Shown here piece after piece: positions 1 through 7,887 of a stretch of 64,000 nt of DNA. The notes beneath the pieces are model-generated. The model saw only the letters and a program-made list of their open reading frames with translations, did no database searches and was not told the origin of the DNA. Position 1 is the stretch's first letter. Each line of letters opens with the position of its first letter. Origin of the DNA: Imperialibacter roseus (GTDB lineage Bacteria; Bacteroidota; Bacteroidia; Cytophagales; Cyclobacteriaceae); NCBI RefSeq assembly GCF_032999765.1, contig NZ_CP136051.1, positions 5,722,501-5,786,500 on the forward strand, in the 5' to 3' direction. The position numbers and the translations under genes are program-made.

Positions 1-233
1 TCGCCCTTATGGAACATTTTGACTGCCGGAATGCCCTTGATGCCATACGCTGCAGACAAGTGCTGGTTTTCGTCCGAGTTCACCTTCACCAATTCCCAGG
101 CACCGTTGGCCTCACCGGCCAGTTCTTCTATGATCGGCCCTAAAAACTGACAGGGGCCACACCAGGGTGCCCAAAAGTCGACAACAACGGGCACGTTTTT
201 ACTTTTTGCTATTACTTCTTTATCAAAATCCAT
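1..233 (-). CDS. Thioredoxin-domain protein, 3' part cut by window edge
   Basis: This is the N-terminal part (about 77 residues) of a thioredoxin-fold protein; the gene runs off the left edge. The reading frame starts at an ATG at 233 (MDFDKEVIAKSKN) and shows the classical redox-active site WCGPC in the context FWAPWCGPCQF, followed by the typical thioredoxin stretch ending in GIKGIPAVKMF, with the conserved cis-proline. No signal peptide is visible, so a cytoplasmic thiol-disulfide role is expected. The N-terminal wording (KEVIAKSKNVPVVVDFWAPW) resembles CnoX/YbbN-type thioredoxins, which carry TPRs after the thioredoxin domain; whether TPRs follow cannot be seen here. It is either plain trxA or such a thioredoxin-TPR co-chaperone. 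Confidence 0.9.
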   Translation of the reverse strand, partial: MDFDKEVIAKSKNVPVVVDFWAPWCGPCQFLGPIIEELAGEANGAWELVKVNSDENQHLSAAYGIKGIPAVKMFHKG

Positions 234-309
234 GGTTTAATTATTTCCAGCCATTTAACAAAAAGGTGGGCGCTAGCAGTTCCTAAAAACAACACTTTTG
301 AAGACTGCT

Positions 310-735
310 CTACGTGTTTCCCCAGGCGTTCAGCACCAGGTGGCGGCTTCCTCCATAGTTCCTGTGCTCGCAAAGGTAAATGCCCTGCCAGGTGCCAGTG
401 TTGAGGCTGCCATTGGTAACCGGAAGCTGTACGGATGCTCCCAGCAACGATGCTTTGATGTGTGCCGGCATGTCGTCGGGGCCTTCCATGGTATGCCGAT
501 AGTAAGGTGCATTTTCAGGTACCATTTTATTGAAGTGACTTTCGAAGTCAACCCTAACGGTCGGGTCTGCATTTTCATTGATCGTGAGGCTGGCCGATGT
601 GTGCTGAATAAACACCTGTAGCACACCTTGCTTGATTTTTTGCAGCTCAGGAAACTGTTCCAACACCTCTCTGGTAATAAGATGAAACCCCCTTGGCTAG
701 GGCTTTAGCGTTATCTTTTTCTGAAAAAATTCCAT
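310..735 (-). pseudogene. yjbQ: YjbQ family protein (UPF0047), interrupted by an in-frame amber codon
   Basis: Reading on the minus strand from the ATG at 735 gives MEFFQKKITLKP, then TAG (699-697), then PRGFHLITREV and the rest of the protein in the same frame. This matches the usual YjbQ start, where a K, R or Q normally sits at the stop position. The remainder carries the family motifs QHTSASLTINENADP and GTWQGIYLCEHRNYGGSR. YjbQ proteins are small cytoplasmic enzymes reported to have weak thiamine-phosphate synthase activity. A shorter product could start at a GTG at 666 (118 residues) but would lack the first beta strand. It may be a nonsense-mutated pseudogene, a sequencing error, or a truncated functional form. 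Confidence 0.75.
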
Positions 736-805
736 GACTAATAGTAACGATTGGGTACCTGATTTGCAACCTGTGCAAAGGGCAAACGCATTTAAAGCTG
801 CTTAA

Positions 806-2203
806 TTACCCCTCGTCGTTTTCCTTTTGTCCAGGAACCCATTCGTAAGCCCCGATGTCAGGAAGGCTGTCTCTTTGGTGCCCAAGGTTATCGAGATCGA
901 TATTGAGGTATTTTGCCTTGTTGATAAGAGGCGATAAACTATCAGGGCGATAGTCGTACAAAAATTCGTTGAAGAATTTTGGCGGCGTGTTGATCAGGTT
1001 GTTGTTGGCGTTCAGTAGCGAGTTGGTCGTTTTCAATAAGCTGTTGCCGACCTGGTAAATGAAGCTGGCGCCTCCCCCGGTATTGAACTCGATCTCCTCC
1101 TTCTGCGTACCCCAAATCACACTGTTGAATACCCGTGCCTCTAACGGTGCTGCAAGCAGCTCTTCATTTGCCAGCAAAATATTGTCTGAGAAAATGACCG
1201 AAGGGTCTTCCCGAAAGAAGTCGGAGGGGTAATTGGAAAAAGTGCAGTGCTCGTAGCGGTAGTTGCCGCCAGCCACGTTCGCTACCAGATAACGAGCCGC
1301 ATTGTACACGACAGTGTTGTAGGCGTATACATCACTCGTCAAGGCCAGAATGCCATCGGACGACATGTTGCCAATGGTACTATTGGCAATCACTACATCA
1401 GGAATGTCGTCATCGTCGGGCGTACCTATTCTCAAACCTACCTCCCCATTTTTGATCACGGTATGATTAAGGAAGTTGTCTTTACTCCCCTCCAGGAAAT
1501 AAATGCCAACCCATTGGCCAGGAGCTTCCCGATAGTCTCGGTCGTTACGGGTATTTCTAAAGATCACTTTTTTGTCTGGCGTTCCCCCGGTAATAAGCGT
1601 GCCCAGTACAAACAAATGAGCTCCCGGTTGCATAAGCACTTCAACACCCGCCTTAATAGTTAAAGTTACACCAGGGGCAACAACCAGTGAGTCTGAAACA
1701 ACATAGGGCATACCAGCTTCCCAGGTTTGATCCTCTTCGATAATACTGAGCCCCTTGTAGTATGACGCATCCTGCGCCCAGGCATCCAGCACCACATTGG
1801 TACGGGTGGTGCCTACCACTTCCAGGTAGTCCAGCACTCTCTTCGCTTCGACCTCACCCGTAACGGGTAGCCTGCCATTGACCAACACGAGCAGGCTATC
1901 CTTGCCCAGGATTTTGATGTTGTTGAATGCCTTTCCCGACAAGCCATTGATGGTCAACTCAAATGGAGAGCCTTCCAGCTGTTTGAGTCTGATCCCAGGC
2001 ACTATAACTCCACTCTTGTTGGGGTTGTAAAGCAGCAGCCTGTACGACGGGCTCAACTGGGTGGTCAGCAGCGTGTCGAAGTACAGCGTGTCGGTAGAAA
2101 AGTAAAGAGACTCATCAGAAAGCTCAGAAAAAACCTCTTCGTCGGGTGTGCATGCCCACCAAAGGGGAAGAATGAGCAGCCATACGAGTCGACGGGTCAA
2201 CAT
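806..2203 (-). CDS. Surface lipoprotein with right-handed beta-helix repeats
   Basis: The 465-residue product begins with a lipoprotein signal (MLTRRLVWLLILPLWWAC, lipobox ending at Cys18), so it is probably anchored in a membrane. The middle (about residues 160-380) is rich in short turns typical of parallel beta-helix or polymorphic outer-membrane repeats: VVAPGVTLTIKAGVEV, NHTVIKNGEVGLRIG, VVIANSTIGNMSSDGI, AYNTVVYNAARYLVAN. Near the C-terminus, NKAKYLNIDLDNLGHQRDS followed by PDIGAYEW is a signature of bacteroidotal choice-of-anchor or beta-helix proteins. No catalytic residues can be assigned. It ends before the yjbQ remnant and lies 31 bases downstream of prfA on the same strand. Confidence 0.8.
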   Translation of the reverse strand: MLTRRLVWLLILPLWWACTPDEEVFSELSDESLYFSTDTLYFDTLLTTQLSPSYRLLLYNPNKSGVIVPGIRLKQLEGSPFELTINGLSGKAFNNIKILGKDSLLVLVNGRLPVTGEVEAKRVLDYLEVVGTTRTNVVLDAWAQDASYYKGLSIIEEDQTWEAGMPYVVSDSLVVAPGVTLTIKAGVEVLMQPGAHLFVLGTLITGGTPDKKVIFRNTRNDRDYREAPGQWVGIYFLEGSKDNFLNHTVIKNGEVGLRIGTPDDDDIPDVVIANSTIGNMSSDGILALTSDVYAYNTVVYNAARYLVANVAGGNYRYEHCTFSNYPSDFFREDPSVIFSDNILLANEELLAAPLEARVFNSVIWGTQKEEIEFNTGGGASFIYQVGNSLLKTTNSLLNANNNLINTPPKFFNEFLYDYRPDSLSPLINKAKYLNIDLDNLGHQRDSLPDIGAYEWVPGQKENDEG

Positions 2204-2233
2204 AAGTGCATTTTGAACGATGGAAGTGTGGAA

Positions 2234-3301
2234 TTATTCTCCATCCTTCAGCTTCTCCGAGTGGTCGGCAATCCGCAATTGCTCAATAAACTCACCCACA
2301 TCGCCATCCATAACTGCGGGTAGGTTGTAAACCGTTAACCCTATCCTGTGGTCGGTTACCCGGCTTTGGGGATAGTTGTAGGTGCGGATTTTATCAGAAC
2401 GGTCGCCGCTACCCACCATCGACTTGCGCTGGGCGCCTACTTCATCGTTGTGTTTTTTCAGCTCTACTTCGTAAATCCTTGACCGCAATACCTTCAGGGC
2501 TTTTTCGAAGTTTTTGATCTGCGACTTTTCGTCCTGGCAGCTTACGACAATACCAGTGGGGATGTGAGTCAGGCGAATAGCCGAATAAGTGGTGTTCACC
2601 GACTGGCCGCCAGGGCCTGAAGAACAGAAAGTGTCCTTCCGAACGTCGTTCATGTCGATGTTTACCTCCACTTCCTCCATTTCGGGCAGCACGGCCACAG
2701 TAGCGGCGGAAGTGTGCACCCTCCCCTGAGTTTCGGTGGCCGGCACCCTTTGCACCCTGTGCACGCCCGACTCAAACTTAAGCATGCCGTAAACGTCTTC
2801 ACCTGAAACGGTGGCGATAATCTCTTTGTAGCCACCTGACGTGCCTTCGGTCAGATCGAGCACATTCATTTTCCAGCCTTTTTCCTCAGCAAAGCGCTGG
2901 TACATACGGAAAAGATCACCGGCAAAAATAGCTGCCTCGTCGCCGCCGGTACCACCTCTTATTTCCAAAATGACGTTTTTGCTGTCATTAGGGTCTCTGG
3001 GAATCAGTAGTTGTTTGAGCTCTTCCTCCAGCTCCTCCTCTTTTGGCTCAAGCTCTTCAATCTCCATCTTGGCCATTTCCCGGAGTTCCGGATCCTTCTC
3101 TTTGTTGAGCAGTTCTTTGGCTCCCTTCAGGTCGTTCTTTACCTTCTTATATTCCTCCAGCTTAGCAACAATGCGGCTAAGCTCCTTGTATTCCTTGTGC
3201 AGTTTGGTGTATTGTGCCATGTCAGCCATGGCATCGGGCTGAACAATAAGGTCGCTTACTTCCTCAAAGCGCTTTTTGATGGCCTCTAGTTTATCGAGCA
3301 T
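2234..3301 (-). CDS. prfA: Peptide chain release factor 1
   Basis: The product is release factor 1, which recognises UAA and UAG in the ribosomal A site and triggers peptidyl-tRNA hydrolysis. The peptidyl-transferase motif [10 protein letters not shown] places GGQ at residues 231-233, and the codon-recognition tripeptide PAT is at 187-189 ([10 protein letters not shown]), both nearly identical in position to E. coli RF1. The N-terminal part is a long charged helical region. I chose the ATG at 3301 ([12 protein letters not shown]) because it gives the standard RF1 N-terminus; an ATG at 3322 would add seven residues. No frameshift is present, as expected for RF1 rather than RF2. The gene is divergent from the heme lipoprotein gene. 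Confidence 0.97.
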   Translation of the reverse strand: MLDKLEAIKKRFEEVSDLIVQPDAMADMAQYTKLHKEYKELSRIVAKLEEYKKVKNDLKGAKELLNKEKDPELREMAKMEIEELEPKEEELEEELKQLLIPRDPNDSKNVILEIRGGTGGDEAAIFAGDLFRMYQRFAEEKGWKMNVLDLTEGTSGGYKEIIATVSGEDVYGMLKFESGVHRVQRVPATETQGRVHTSAATVAVLPEMEEVEVNIDMNDVRKDTFCSSGPGGQSVNTTYSAIRLTHIPTGIVVSCQDEKSQIKNFEKALKVLRSRIYEVELKKHNDEVGAQRKSMVGSGDRSDKIRTYNYPQSRVTDHRIGLTVYNLPAVMDGDVGEFIEQLRIADHSEKLKDGE

Positions 3302-3391
3302 TCCTGAAAAATTAAGCTGCAAAATTAATAAACCGCTGATCTTTTTTCGATTAAGTGTGGTTATTTTAACAGATCATTAGATAACCCGCCT

Positions 3392-4048
3392 ATGAGAACG
3401 CCAATAATCCTTTGCTTGTCCGTGTGTCTGATTGCTGCTGGCTGTGGCCCTATGGACAAAGGGAATAGCGAGGCAGTAAAAAAAGAAATGGAAGACCGAA
3501 AAGTGAAGCACGTGCTTCCGTCGCAAATTACTGACAAAGCCAAAGAAAGGGGACTGGCCATTACCGACGCAGCACAAAAGGTTTTGCTTCAAACCCTGAT
3601 AAAAAAGATTGAGTCGGAGGGCATACTGGGAGCGGTAGAGTATTGCAATTTGAATGCTTTTCCGCTGGTAGACTCGCTATCCAAGGCTAACCATGTTGCC
3701 ATCAGGCGAGTGAGCAACAAATGGCGCAACCCAAAAGACGCACCCACTGACGATGAAGTAGCCATTATGGAAGCTTACACCTACAGTGTGGAGCAGGGAC
3801 AAGCCCCGAGGGAAGAAGTATTTATGGAAGACAATTCCACACAAGTAGTTTACACCCGACCCATCATGATGGGCGCTGCGCTGTGCCTCCAATGCCATGG
3901 CACACCGGGTAAAGAGCTTACCCAGGAAGTAGCAGACAAAATCAAGGGCCTTTACCCTGAGGACAAAGCCACCGGCTACGAGCTGGGCGAGTGGCGGGGT
4001 ATATGGAAAGTGGTGTTCGAGAAGAAGGAGTTGGTGTTGGAGTTGTGA
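3392..4048 (+). CDS. Tll0287-like (DUF3365) heme-binding lipoprotein
   Basis: The 218-residue product has a lipoprotein signal peptide (MRTPIILCLSVCLIAAGC, Cys18) and a single c-type heme motif CLQCH at residues 165-169, followed by GTPG. The surrounding sequence (EYCNLNAFPLVDSLS, IRRVSNKWRNPKDAPTDDE, YTRPIMMGAALCLQCHG) is characteristic of the Tll0287-like or DUF3365 domain, a heme-binding PAS-like fold found in periplasmic sensors and stand-alone proteins. Here there is no signalling domain, so it is probably a stand-alone periplasmic heme protein. The gene is monocistronic, divergent from prfA, with a hairpin before the convergent gene downstream. Confidence 0.85.
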   Translation: MRTPIILCLSVCLIAAGCGPMDKGNSEAVKKEMEDRKVKHVLPSQITDKAKERGLAITDAAQKVLLQTLIKKIESEGILGAVEYCNLNAFPLVDSLSKANHVAIRRVSNKWRNPKDAPTDDEVAIMEAYTYSVEQGQAPREEVFMEDNSTQVVYTRPIMMGAALCLQCHGTPGKELTQEVADKIKGLYPEDKATGYELGEWRGIWKVVFEKKELVLEL

Positions 4049-4186
4049 GGAATAGTGATTGAGAGGGTAACTGGTTCAACATAGAATCTGAAAATGTGCA
4101 TTTTTTTTACCCATAATACGGCTGGATCAAAAGAGCTAAGATCTTTATTTGCCGGCTCAGTAAAGAAGAGGTGGAGAACGGGAAAA

Positions 4187-4214
4187 GAGTAGCCTGTTTG
4201 GGCTACTCTCGCAC
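4187..4214 (-). terminator. Intrinsic terminator for the unknown exported protein gene
   Basis: Arms GAGTAGCC (4187-4194) and GGCTACTC (4201-4208) pair perfectly over a six-base loop. On the minus strand the stem is followed by TTTT. It lies just past the stop of the 4220-4936 gene and before the end of the convergent heme lipoprotein gene. Confidence 0.6.
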
Positions 4215-4219
4215 CGAGT

Positions 4220-4936
4220 TTATAGTTTTTTTGCCGATTTGGACACTACTTTTTTCAATGTTCCCTCAAGCTCCTTCAGCAACTGATCGGCAGCGTCCTC
4301 GCACATAGGCTGCACCTTTTCTTTGTCCATGATTGGAATTCCAGCAACAAGCGGAAGGCTCTTTTTGGAAATCCCTTTCTCGTTGATGTCGAACACTTTT
4401 TTCCCCTCCTTGTCGTAGCAAATCATGTTGTAGAAGGCCTTAATTTTGACCACCCCGACCCCCATCACTGCCATTTTCTCAAGCTCAAAGCCAATGAACA
4501 CCATCAAAACTCCGTCAGCTGAAGTCTTAAAAATAGAAGCCATCGCATCTTTGTCGGCCTTACCCATTCCCAGCAATGGCCTGGCGAGATTCTTATACCC
4601 TTGCTTTGACAAAACATACATTGCCTTGTCATATTTAGGGTCATAGGCCTGGTACTCAGCGTTGTTCAACACATCATTTTCCGGAAGCAGCTGAAACGGA
4701 AATCCTTTGGCAAAGTCGTCGTTAAACGATTTGTAGAAGCTATCGAATACTGATTGAAGATCAAAGTTGTTATTGGCGGCCAAAACGGTGATCTCACTAA
4801 CAAGACCAGCATTGGTGCCAAAGTCGCCAGGCCCAATTTCTTTGTTCACTGAAAAATTAACGAGAGCCACTTTTTTCTGCGCTTGTGCCTCAGAGCAAAA
4901 GATGATTACAAGAAGGATAAAAATAGTTTTTTTCAT
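4220..4936 (-). CDS. Exported protein of unknown function
   Basis: The 238-residue product has a clear Sec signal peptide (MKKTIFILLVIIFCSEAQAQ, cleavage after AQA) and a mature region rich in Lys and Asp. I do not recognise a domain. Visible elements are an N-terminal strand KKVALVNFSVNKEI, a Gly/Val-rich hydrophobic stretch VFIGFELEKMAVMGVGVVKIKAFYNM, and a helical, Lys-rich C-terminus that may be a coiled coil. The start VALVNFSVNKEI and the later ADGVLMVFIGFEL could suggest a distant relation to periplasmic CsgG/LptE-type proteins, but this is guesswork. A periplasmic or outer-membrane-associated location is the only firm inference. Confidence 0.7.
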   Translation of the reverse strand: MKKTIFILLVIIFCSEAQAQKKVALVNFSVNKEIGPGDFGTNAGLVSEITVLAANNNFDLQSVFDSFYKSFNDDFAKGFPFQLLPENDVLNNAEYQAYDPKYDKAMYVLSKQGYKNLARPLLGMGKADKDAMASIFKTSADGVLMVFIGFELEKMAVMGVGVVKIKAFYNMICYDKEGKKVFDINEKGISKKSLPLVAGIPIMDKEKVQPMCEDAADQLLKELEGTLKKVVSKSAKKL

Positions 4937-5113
4937 TTTGTTGGCTGTTAAAAATAAAAGATCACTGAATATTGTCCTTTATTACAACTCAACAAAATTT
5001 AATTGCCATTTTATTTAAAAAAACATTATAAAATTGATGCTATCTCTTTCAAAATCATGGTAGAAACATTGGTGTTCGTTGGTCTGTGGGTCATCGAATG
5101 TTGAGTTTTATTA

Positions 5114-5225
5114 CACCTCCCCATACCTAAAACAATCCACCACGTGTCATTCGCAAGCTTGTGTGTGGGCGTAAATAGCAGCAATGCCCCAAACTTCGTA
5201 CCACACCTATTCAAAAGTCTATACA
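5114..5225 (-). pseudogene. Degraded duplicate of the 3' end of tag
   Basis: This stretch aligns with the 3' end of the intact tag gene 1.1 kb downstream (about 6240-6360), beginning with a nearly perfect block of about 30 bases (CACCTCCCCATACCTAAA then RCAATCCACCAC) and continuing with gaps through GTGGGCGTAAAT and TTCAAAAGTCT versus TTTCAGGTCT. Read on the minus strand it no longer encodes the Tag C-terminus: the zinc-ligand region NDHVVDC is frameshifted. It ends where the promoter region of the Fic gene begins. The whole 4937-5261 interval otherwise holds only an AT-rich segment (4950-5035) without recognisable features. Confidence 0.8.
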
Positions 5226-5240
5226 AATACCTTACCTTTA

Positions 5241-5260
5241 ATGCTATCAAATGATAGCAT
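5241..5260. promoter_or_regulatory. Perfect 9-bp inverted repeat at the Fic gene start, possible operator
   Basis: ATGCTATCA and TGATAGCAT form perfect arms around a central AA, ending one base before the preferred ATG of the Fic gene. A TAnnTTTG-like -7 element (TACCTTTA, 5232-5239) lies immediately upstream. The symmetry and position suit an operator for autoregulation, perhaps by the winged-helix domain at the C-terminus of the Fic protein itself. Confidence 0.5.
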
Positions 5261-5261
5261 C

Positions 5262-6227
5262 ATGAAGCCTCCCTATCAGATCAATTCGGAAATACTTCGC
5301 CTGCTTACTGAGGTGTCGGAGAAAATTGGGGCCGTCAACGCCAGCTTTCTGATCAAACCGTCCCCAACCCTGCGGAAGCAAAACCAGATCAAAACAATTC
5401 ACTCTTCCTTGAAAATAGAAGGTAATACATTGTCAGAAGATCAGATAACAGCACTGATTGAAAACAAGCGGGTGATTGGCCCTGAAAGAGATATTATGGA
5501 GGTTCGGAACGCCATTGAGGTCTACGATAAAATCGAGAGCTTCAGGTTTGATTCCGAAAAATCGTTCCTGGCTGCACACAAAATGCTTATGAAGTCGCTT
5601 GAGAAAGATGCTGGCTCCTACCGGAAAAAAGGAGTGGGCATTGTGAAGGGCTCAAAAGTTCAACACCTTGCCCCACCGGCCGAAAACGTTGCTTTTTTGA
5701 TGAAGAATCTTTTTCACTATCTCAAAACCGACACTGATATCGCCCTGATCAAAAGTTGTGTTTTTCACTATGAGATAGAGTTTATTCACCCGTTTATGGA
5801 TGGTAATGGAAGAATGGGAAGACTTTGGCAAACTGTGATCCTGATTAGCAAATTTCCCGTCTTTCAGTTTCTTCCTTTTGAAACGCTCATTTCGGCCAAT
5901 CAATCAGCCTATTACAAAGCCCTTTCTGATAGCGACAAGGCCGGTCATTCAACTCCATTCATCGCCTACATGCTCGGCGTCATTAGCCTGGCGCTGGACA
6001 ATGTTCTTCAAACCAAAGGAGCGAGTCAATCGCAAGTTGATCGGCTCCAGTATTTCCTGTCTCTGAAGATTAAGTCATTTACCCGAAAAGATTACATGAA
6101 TGTTTTCAAGACACTTTCAACTGCCACCGCCAGCCGTGACTTAAAAAAAGGAGTTGAATTGGGGCATTTCAGCGTCCTCGGTATGAATCGCTTGACAACC
6201 TACAAGGTGATAGAAAAGAAAATATAG
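5262..6227 (+). CDS. Fic family protein with N-terminal inhibitory motif and C-terminal winged helix
   Basis: Fic enzymes transfer AMP or other nucleotide groups to hydroxyl side chains of target proteins. The catalytic loop HPFMDGNGRMGR starts at His176 and is complete (HxFxDGNGRxxR). An N-terminal SLKIEGN at residues 49-55 matches the inhibitory [S/T]xxxE[G/N] helix, making this an N-terminally autoinhibited (class II) Fic protein. The C-terminus (SRDLKKGVELGHFSVLGMN) looks like the recognition part of a winged-helix DNA-binding domain. I chose the ATG at 5262 (321 residues); ATGs at 5241 and 5184 are in frame, but the added residues are not Fic-like and the first would sit in the palindrome. 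The gene lies between a scrambled copy of the tag 3' end and tag itself, suggesting acquisition by insertion. Confidence 0.9.
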   Translation: MKPPYQINSEILRLLTEVSEKIGAVNASFLIKPSPTLRKQNQIKTIHSSLKIEGNTLSEDQITALIENKRVIGPERDIMEVRNAIEVYDKIESFRFDSEKSFLAAHKMLMKSLEKDAGSYRKKGVGIVKGSKVQHLAPPAENVAFLMKNLFHYLKTDTDIALIKSCVFHYEIEFIHPFMDGNGRMGRLWQTVILISKFPVFQFLPFETLISANQSAYYKALSDSDKAGHSTPFIAYMLGVISLALDNVLQTKGASQSQVDRLQYFLSLKIKSFTRKDYMNVFKTLSTATASRDLKKGVELGHFSVLGMNRLTTYKVIEKKI

Positions 6228-6237
6228 CCCAGCTTAC

Positions 6238-6807
6238 TCACACCTCCCCATACCTAAAGCAATCCACCACATGGTCGTTCACCAGGCCGCAGGCTTGCAT
6301 GTGGGCGTAAATGACGGTGCTGCCGACGAACTTGAAGCCCCGCTTTTTCAGGTCTTTGCTCAAGGCGTCCGACTCTTTGGTGGTTGGTGGAGCTGTTTTG
6401 TAGTCTTTCCATTGGTTCACAATGGGCTTGTTGTCCACAAACTGCCAGATGTACTTGTCGAAGCTGCCGAATTCCTCCTGCACTTTAAGAAACTGCTGTG
6501 CGTTGGTTACGGCACTTTGCACCTTGAGCCGGTTGCGGATGATGCCCGGAAAAAGGAGCAGCTCTTCCACAATCTGAGGAGTAAACTGTGCCACTTTCTC
6601 AGGGTCGAAATCGGCGAATGACTCACGGTAGCCAACCCGCTTCTTCAGAATGGTGCTCCAGCTTAAACCGGCCTGCGCTCCTTCGAGGATTAAAAATTCG
6701 AAATGCTTGCGGTCGTCATGCACCGGCACTCCCCACTCCTCGTCGTGGTACTTCACATAGTCATCGAAGCCGAGGCACCAGGCACAGCGTTTCTTGTTGT
6801 CATTCAT
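6238..6807 (-). CDS. tag: DNA-3-methyladenine glycosylase I
   Basis: Tag removes 3-methyladenine from alkylated DNA to start base excision repair. The 189-residue product shows the family's N-terminus RCAWCLGFDDYVKYHDEEWGV, the motif EGAQAGLSWSTIL, and the C-terminal VNDHVVDCF. The zinc snap can be read as Cys8, His21, His179 and Cys183, with the same spacings as Cys4, His17, His175 and Cys179 in E. coli. The ATG at 6807 overlaps the TGA of the upstream M28 peptidase gene (ATGA), implying translational coupling and fixing the start; an upstream ATG at 6834 would add nine unlike residues. A damaged copy of its 3' end lies beyond the Fic gene. Confidence 0.95.
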   Translation of the reverse strand: MNDNKKRCAWCLGFDDYVKYHDEEWGVPVHDDRKHFEFLILEGAQAGLSWSTILKKRVGYRESFADFDPEKVAQFTPQIVEELLLFPGIIRNRLKVQSAVTNAQQFLKVQEEFGSFDKYIWQFVDNKPIVNQWKDYKTAPPTTKESDALSKDLKKRGFKFVGSTVIYAHMQACGLVNDHVVDCFRYGEV

Positions 6808-7727
6808 TGGTAGAGGTAATCGTTTAAAAAGCATGTGATGGTTTCCGCCGCATGATAGAAGAAGCTGAACGGTGTTGTTTCAAAAGTATCCGTCGGCTGA
6901 TGGTAGTACTTATGGTCTTCTACCCCAAAATAAAGAAAGGGGATTTTCTGCTTGTGAAAAGGCCCATGGTCGGACGACATCGTCCAGTCGTCGTGACCGC
7001 TGCCAGGAATATCGTGCCCAAGTTTCAGCACCACCTTAGCGTAACGTTTGCCAATTAAATCGACCAATGGCTTCAGCTGCGGGTAATGATAAGTGCCACA
7101 AACATACAGCTCGTTCTTATAGCCTTTACTCACCATATCCATATTCACATTCAGCTTTACTGGGATATTGGCCTTTTGCAGGTATTCAACCAGGGCATAA
7201 CCTCCCAGCAAGCCGGTTTCCTCCGCATCCAGCGCAGCAAAAATGATGGTGTACTTTGGCGCCGTTTTCTTTGCGACAAAAAGCCAGGCGGCCTCCAGCA
7301 GCACGCTCACCCCAGATGCATTGTCGTCCGCACCAAAATAAATCTCTTTGTTCTTGACGCCGAGATGATCATAGTGGGCGGTAACAACAACGGCCGAATC
7401 ACTTTCTCCCTTCAAAAATCCAACTACATTCACTCCCTGAGAGGGGTAGTTCTTTGCCTTCATATCGAACGGAATGAACCAGTTGCTCTCAAGTGGGTGA
7501 AGTCCGGCGTAGTTAAAATTGTTTTTAATAAAAATACGGGCCCTACTAATGCCGTTGGTGCCACTCAACCGCCCGGCCATTTCCTGAGACGAAAGCGCTT
7601 TTAAGGCATTCATCAGTCTCGTGGAGTCAACGCTGACCTGAGCATGGCTCATGAACCCACAGAAAAGCAGCAGGCATATGAAAGCATACCCTGTGCGGTG
7701 TGTTATGATTTTTGCTCTGACTTGCAT
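6804..7727 (-). CDS. Exported M28 family zinc metallopeptidase
   Basis: The 307-residue product has an N-terminal signal sequence (GYAFICLLLFCGFMSHAQ) and a complete M28 di-zinc aminopeptidase domain. Ligands are readable as His118 (AHYDH), Asp134 (GADDNASG), Glu170 in DAEETGL with Glu169 as general base, Asp198 (NMDMV) and His277 (YHQPTDT). It should release N-terminal amino acids from peptides in the periplasm or outside the cell. It is translationally coupled to tag by a four-base overlap, an unusual pairing of a secreted peptidase with a DNA repair enzyme, probably just co-transcription. Confidence 0.92.
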   Translation of the reverse strand: MQVRAKIITHRTGYAFICLLLFCGFMSHAQVSVDSTRLMNALKALSSQEMAGRLSGTNGISRARIFIKNNFNYAGLHPLESNWFIPFDMKAKNYPSQGVNVVGFLKGESDSAVVVTAHYDHLGVKNKEIYFGADDNASGVSVLLEAAWLFVAKKTAPKYTIIFAALDAEETGLLGGYALVEYLQKANIPVKLNVNMDMVSKGYKNELYVCGTYHYPQLKPLVDLIGKRYAKVVLKLGHDIPGSGHDDWTMSSDHGPFHKQKIPFLYFGVEDHKYYHQPTDTFETTPFSFFYHAAETITCFLNDYLYQ

Positions 7728-7887
7728 TTCTTCCGAAAATATCTTGTTTTACAAAGCCGGAGGGAATCCCGAAGGAATCGCCGGGCTTCCTTTCGATCTA
7801 TTGTCCGTTTTTTCCGTAAATAGCTATTGTTCCTACAATAATAGAAACTTATCCCTGTTGAATATGATAGTAATCCGAAATATCCCC

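Noticed and set aside
2234-3322. Possible programmed frameshift in the release factor gene
   Set aside because: That is a feature of prfB (RF2). The frame here is continuous and carries the PAT tripeptide of RF1.
5026-5250. Minus-strand open frame of 74 codons upstream of fic
   Set aside because: It overlaps the damaged tag end and contains scraps of the Tag C-terminus in a shifted frame; better explained as a pseudogene fragment than a gene.
7825-7840. Six-base inverted repeat TATTGT/ACAATA upstream of the 7888 gene
   Set aside because: Short and without a neighbouring promoter element or other copy, so chance is a good explanation.
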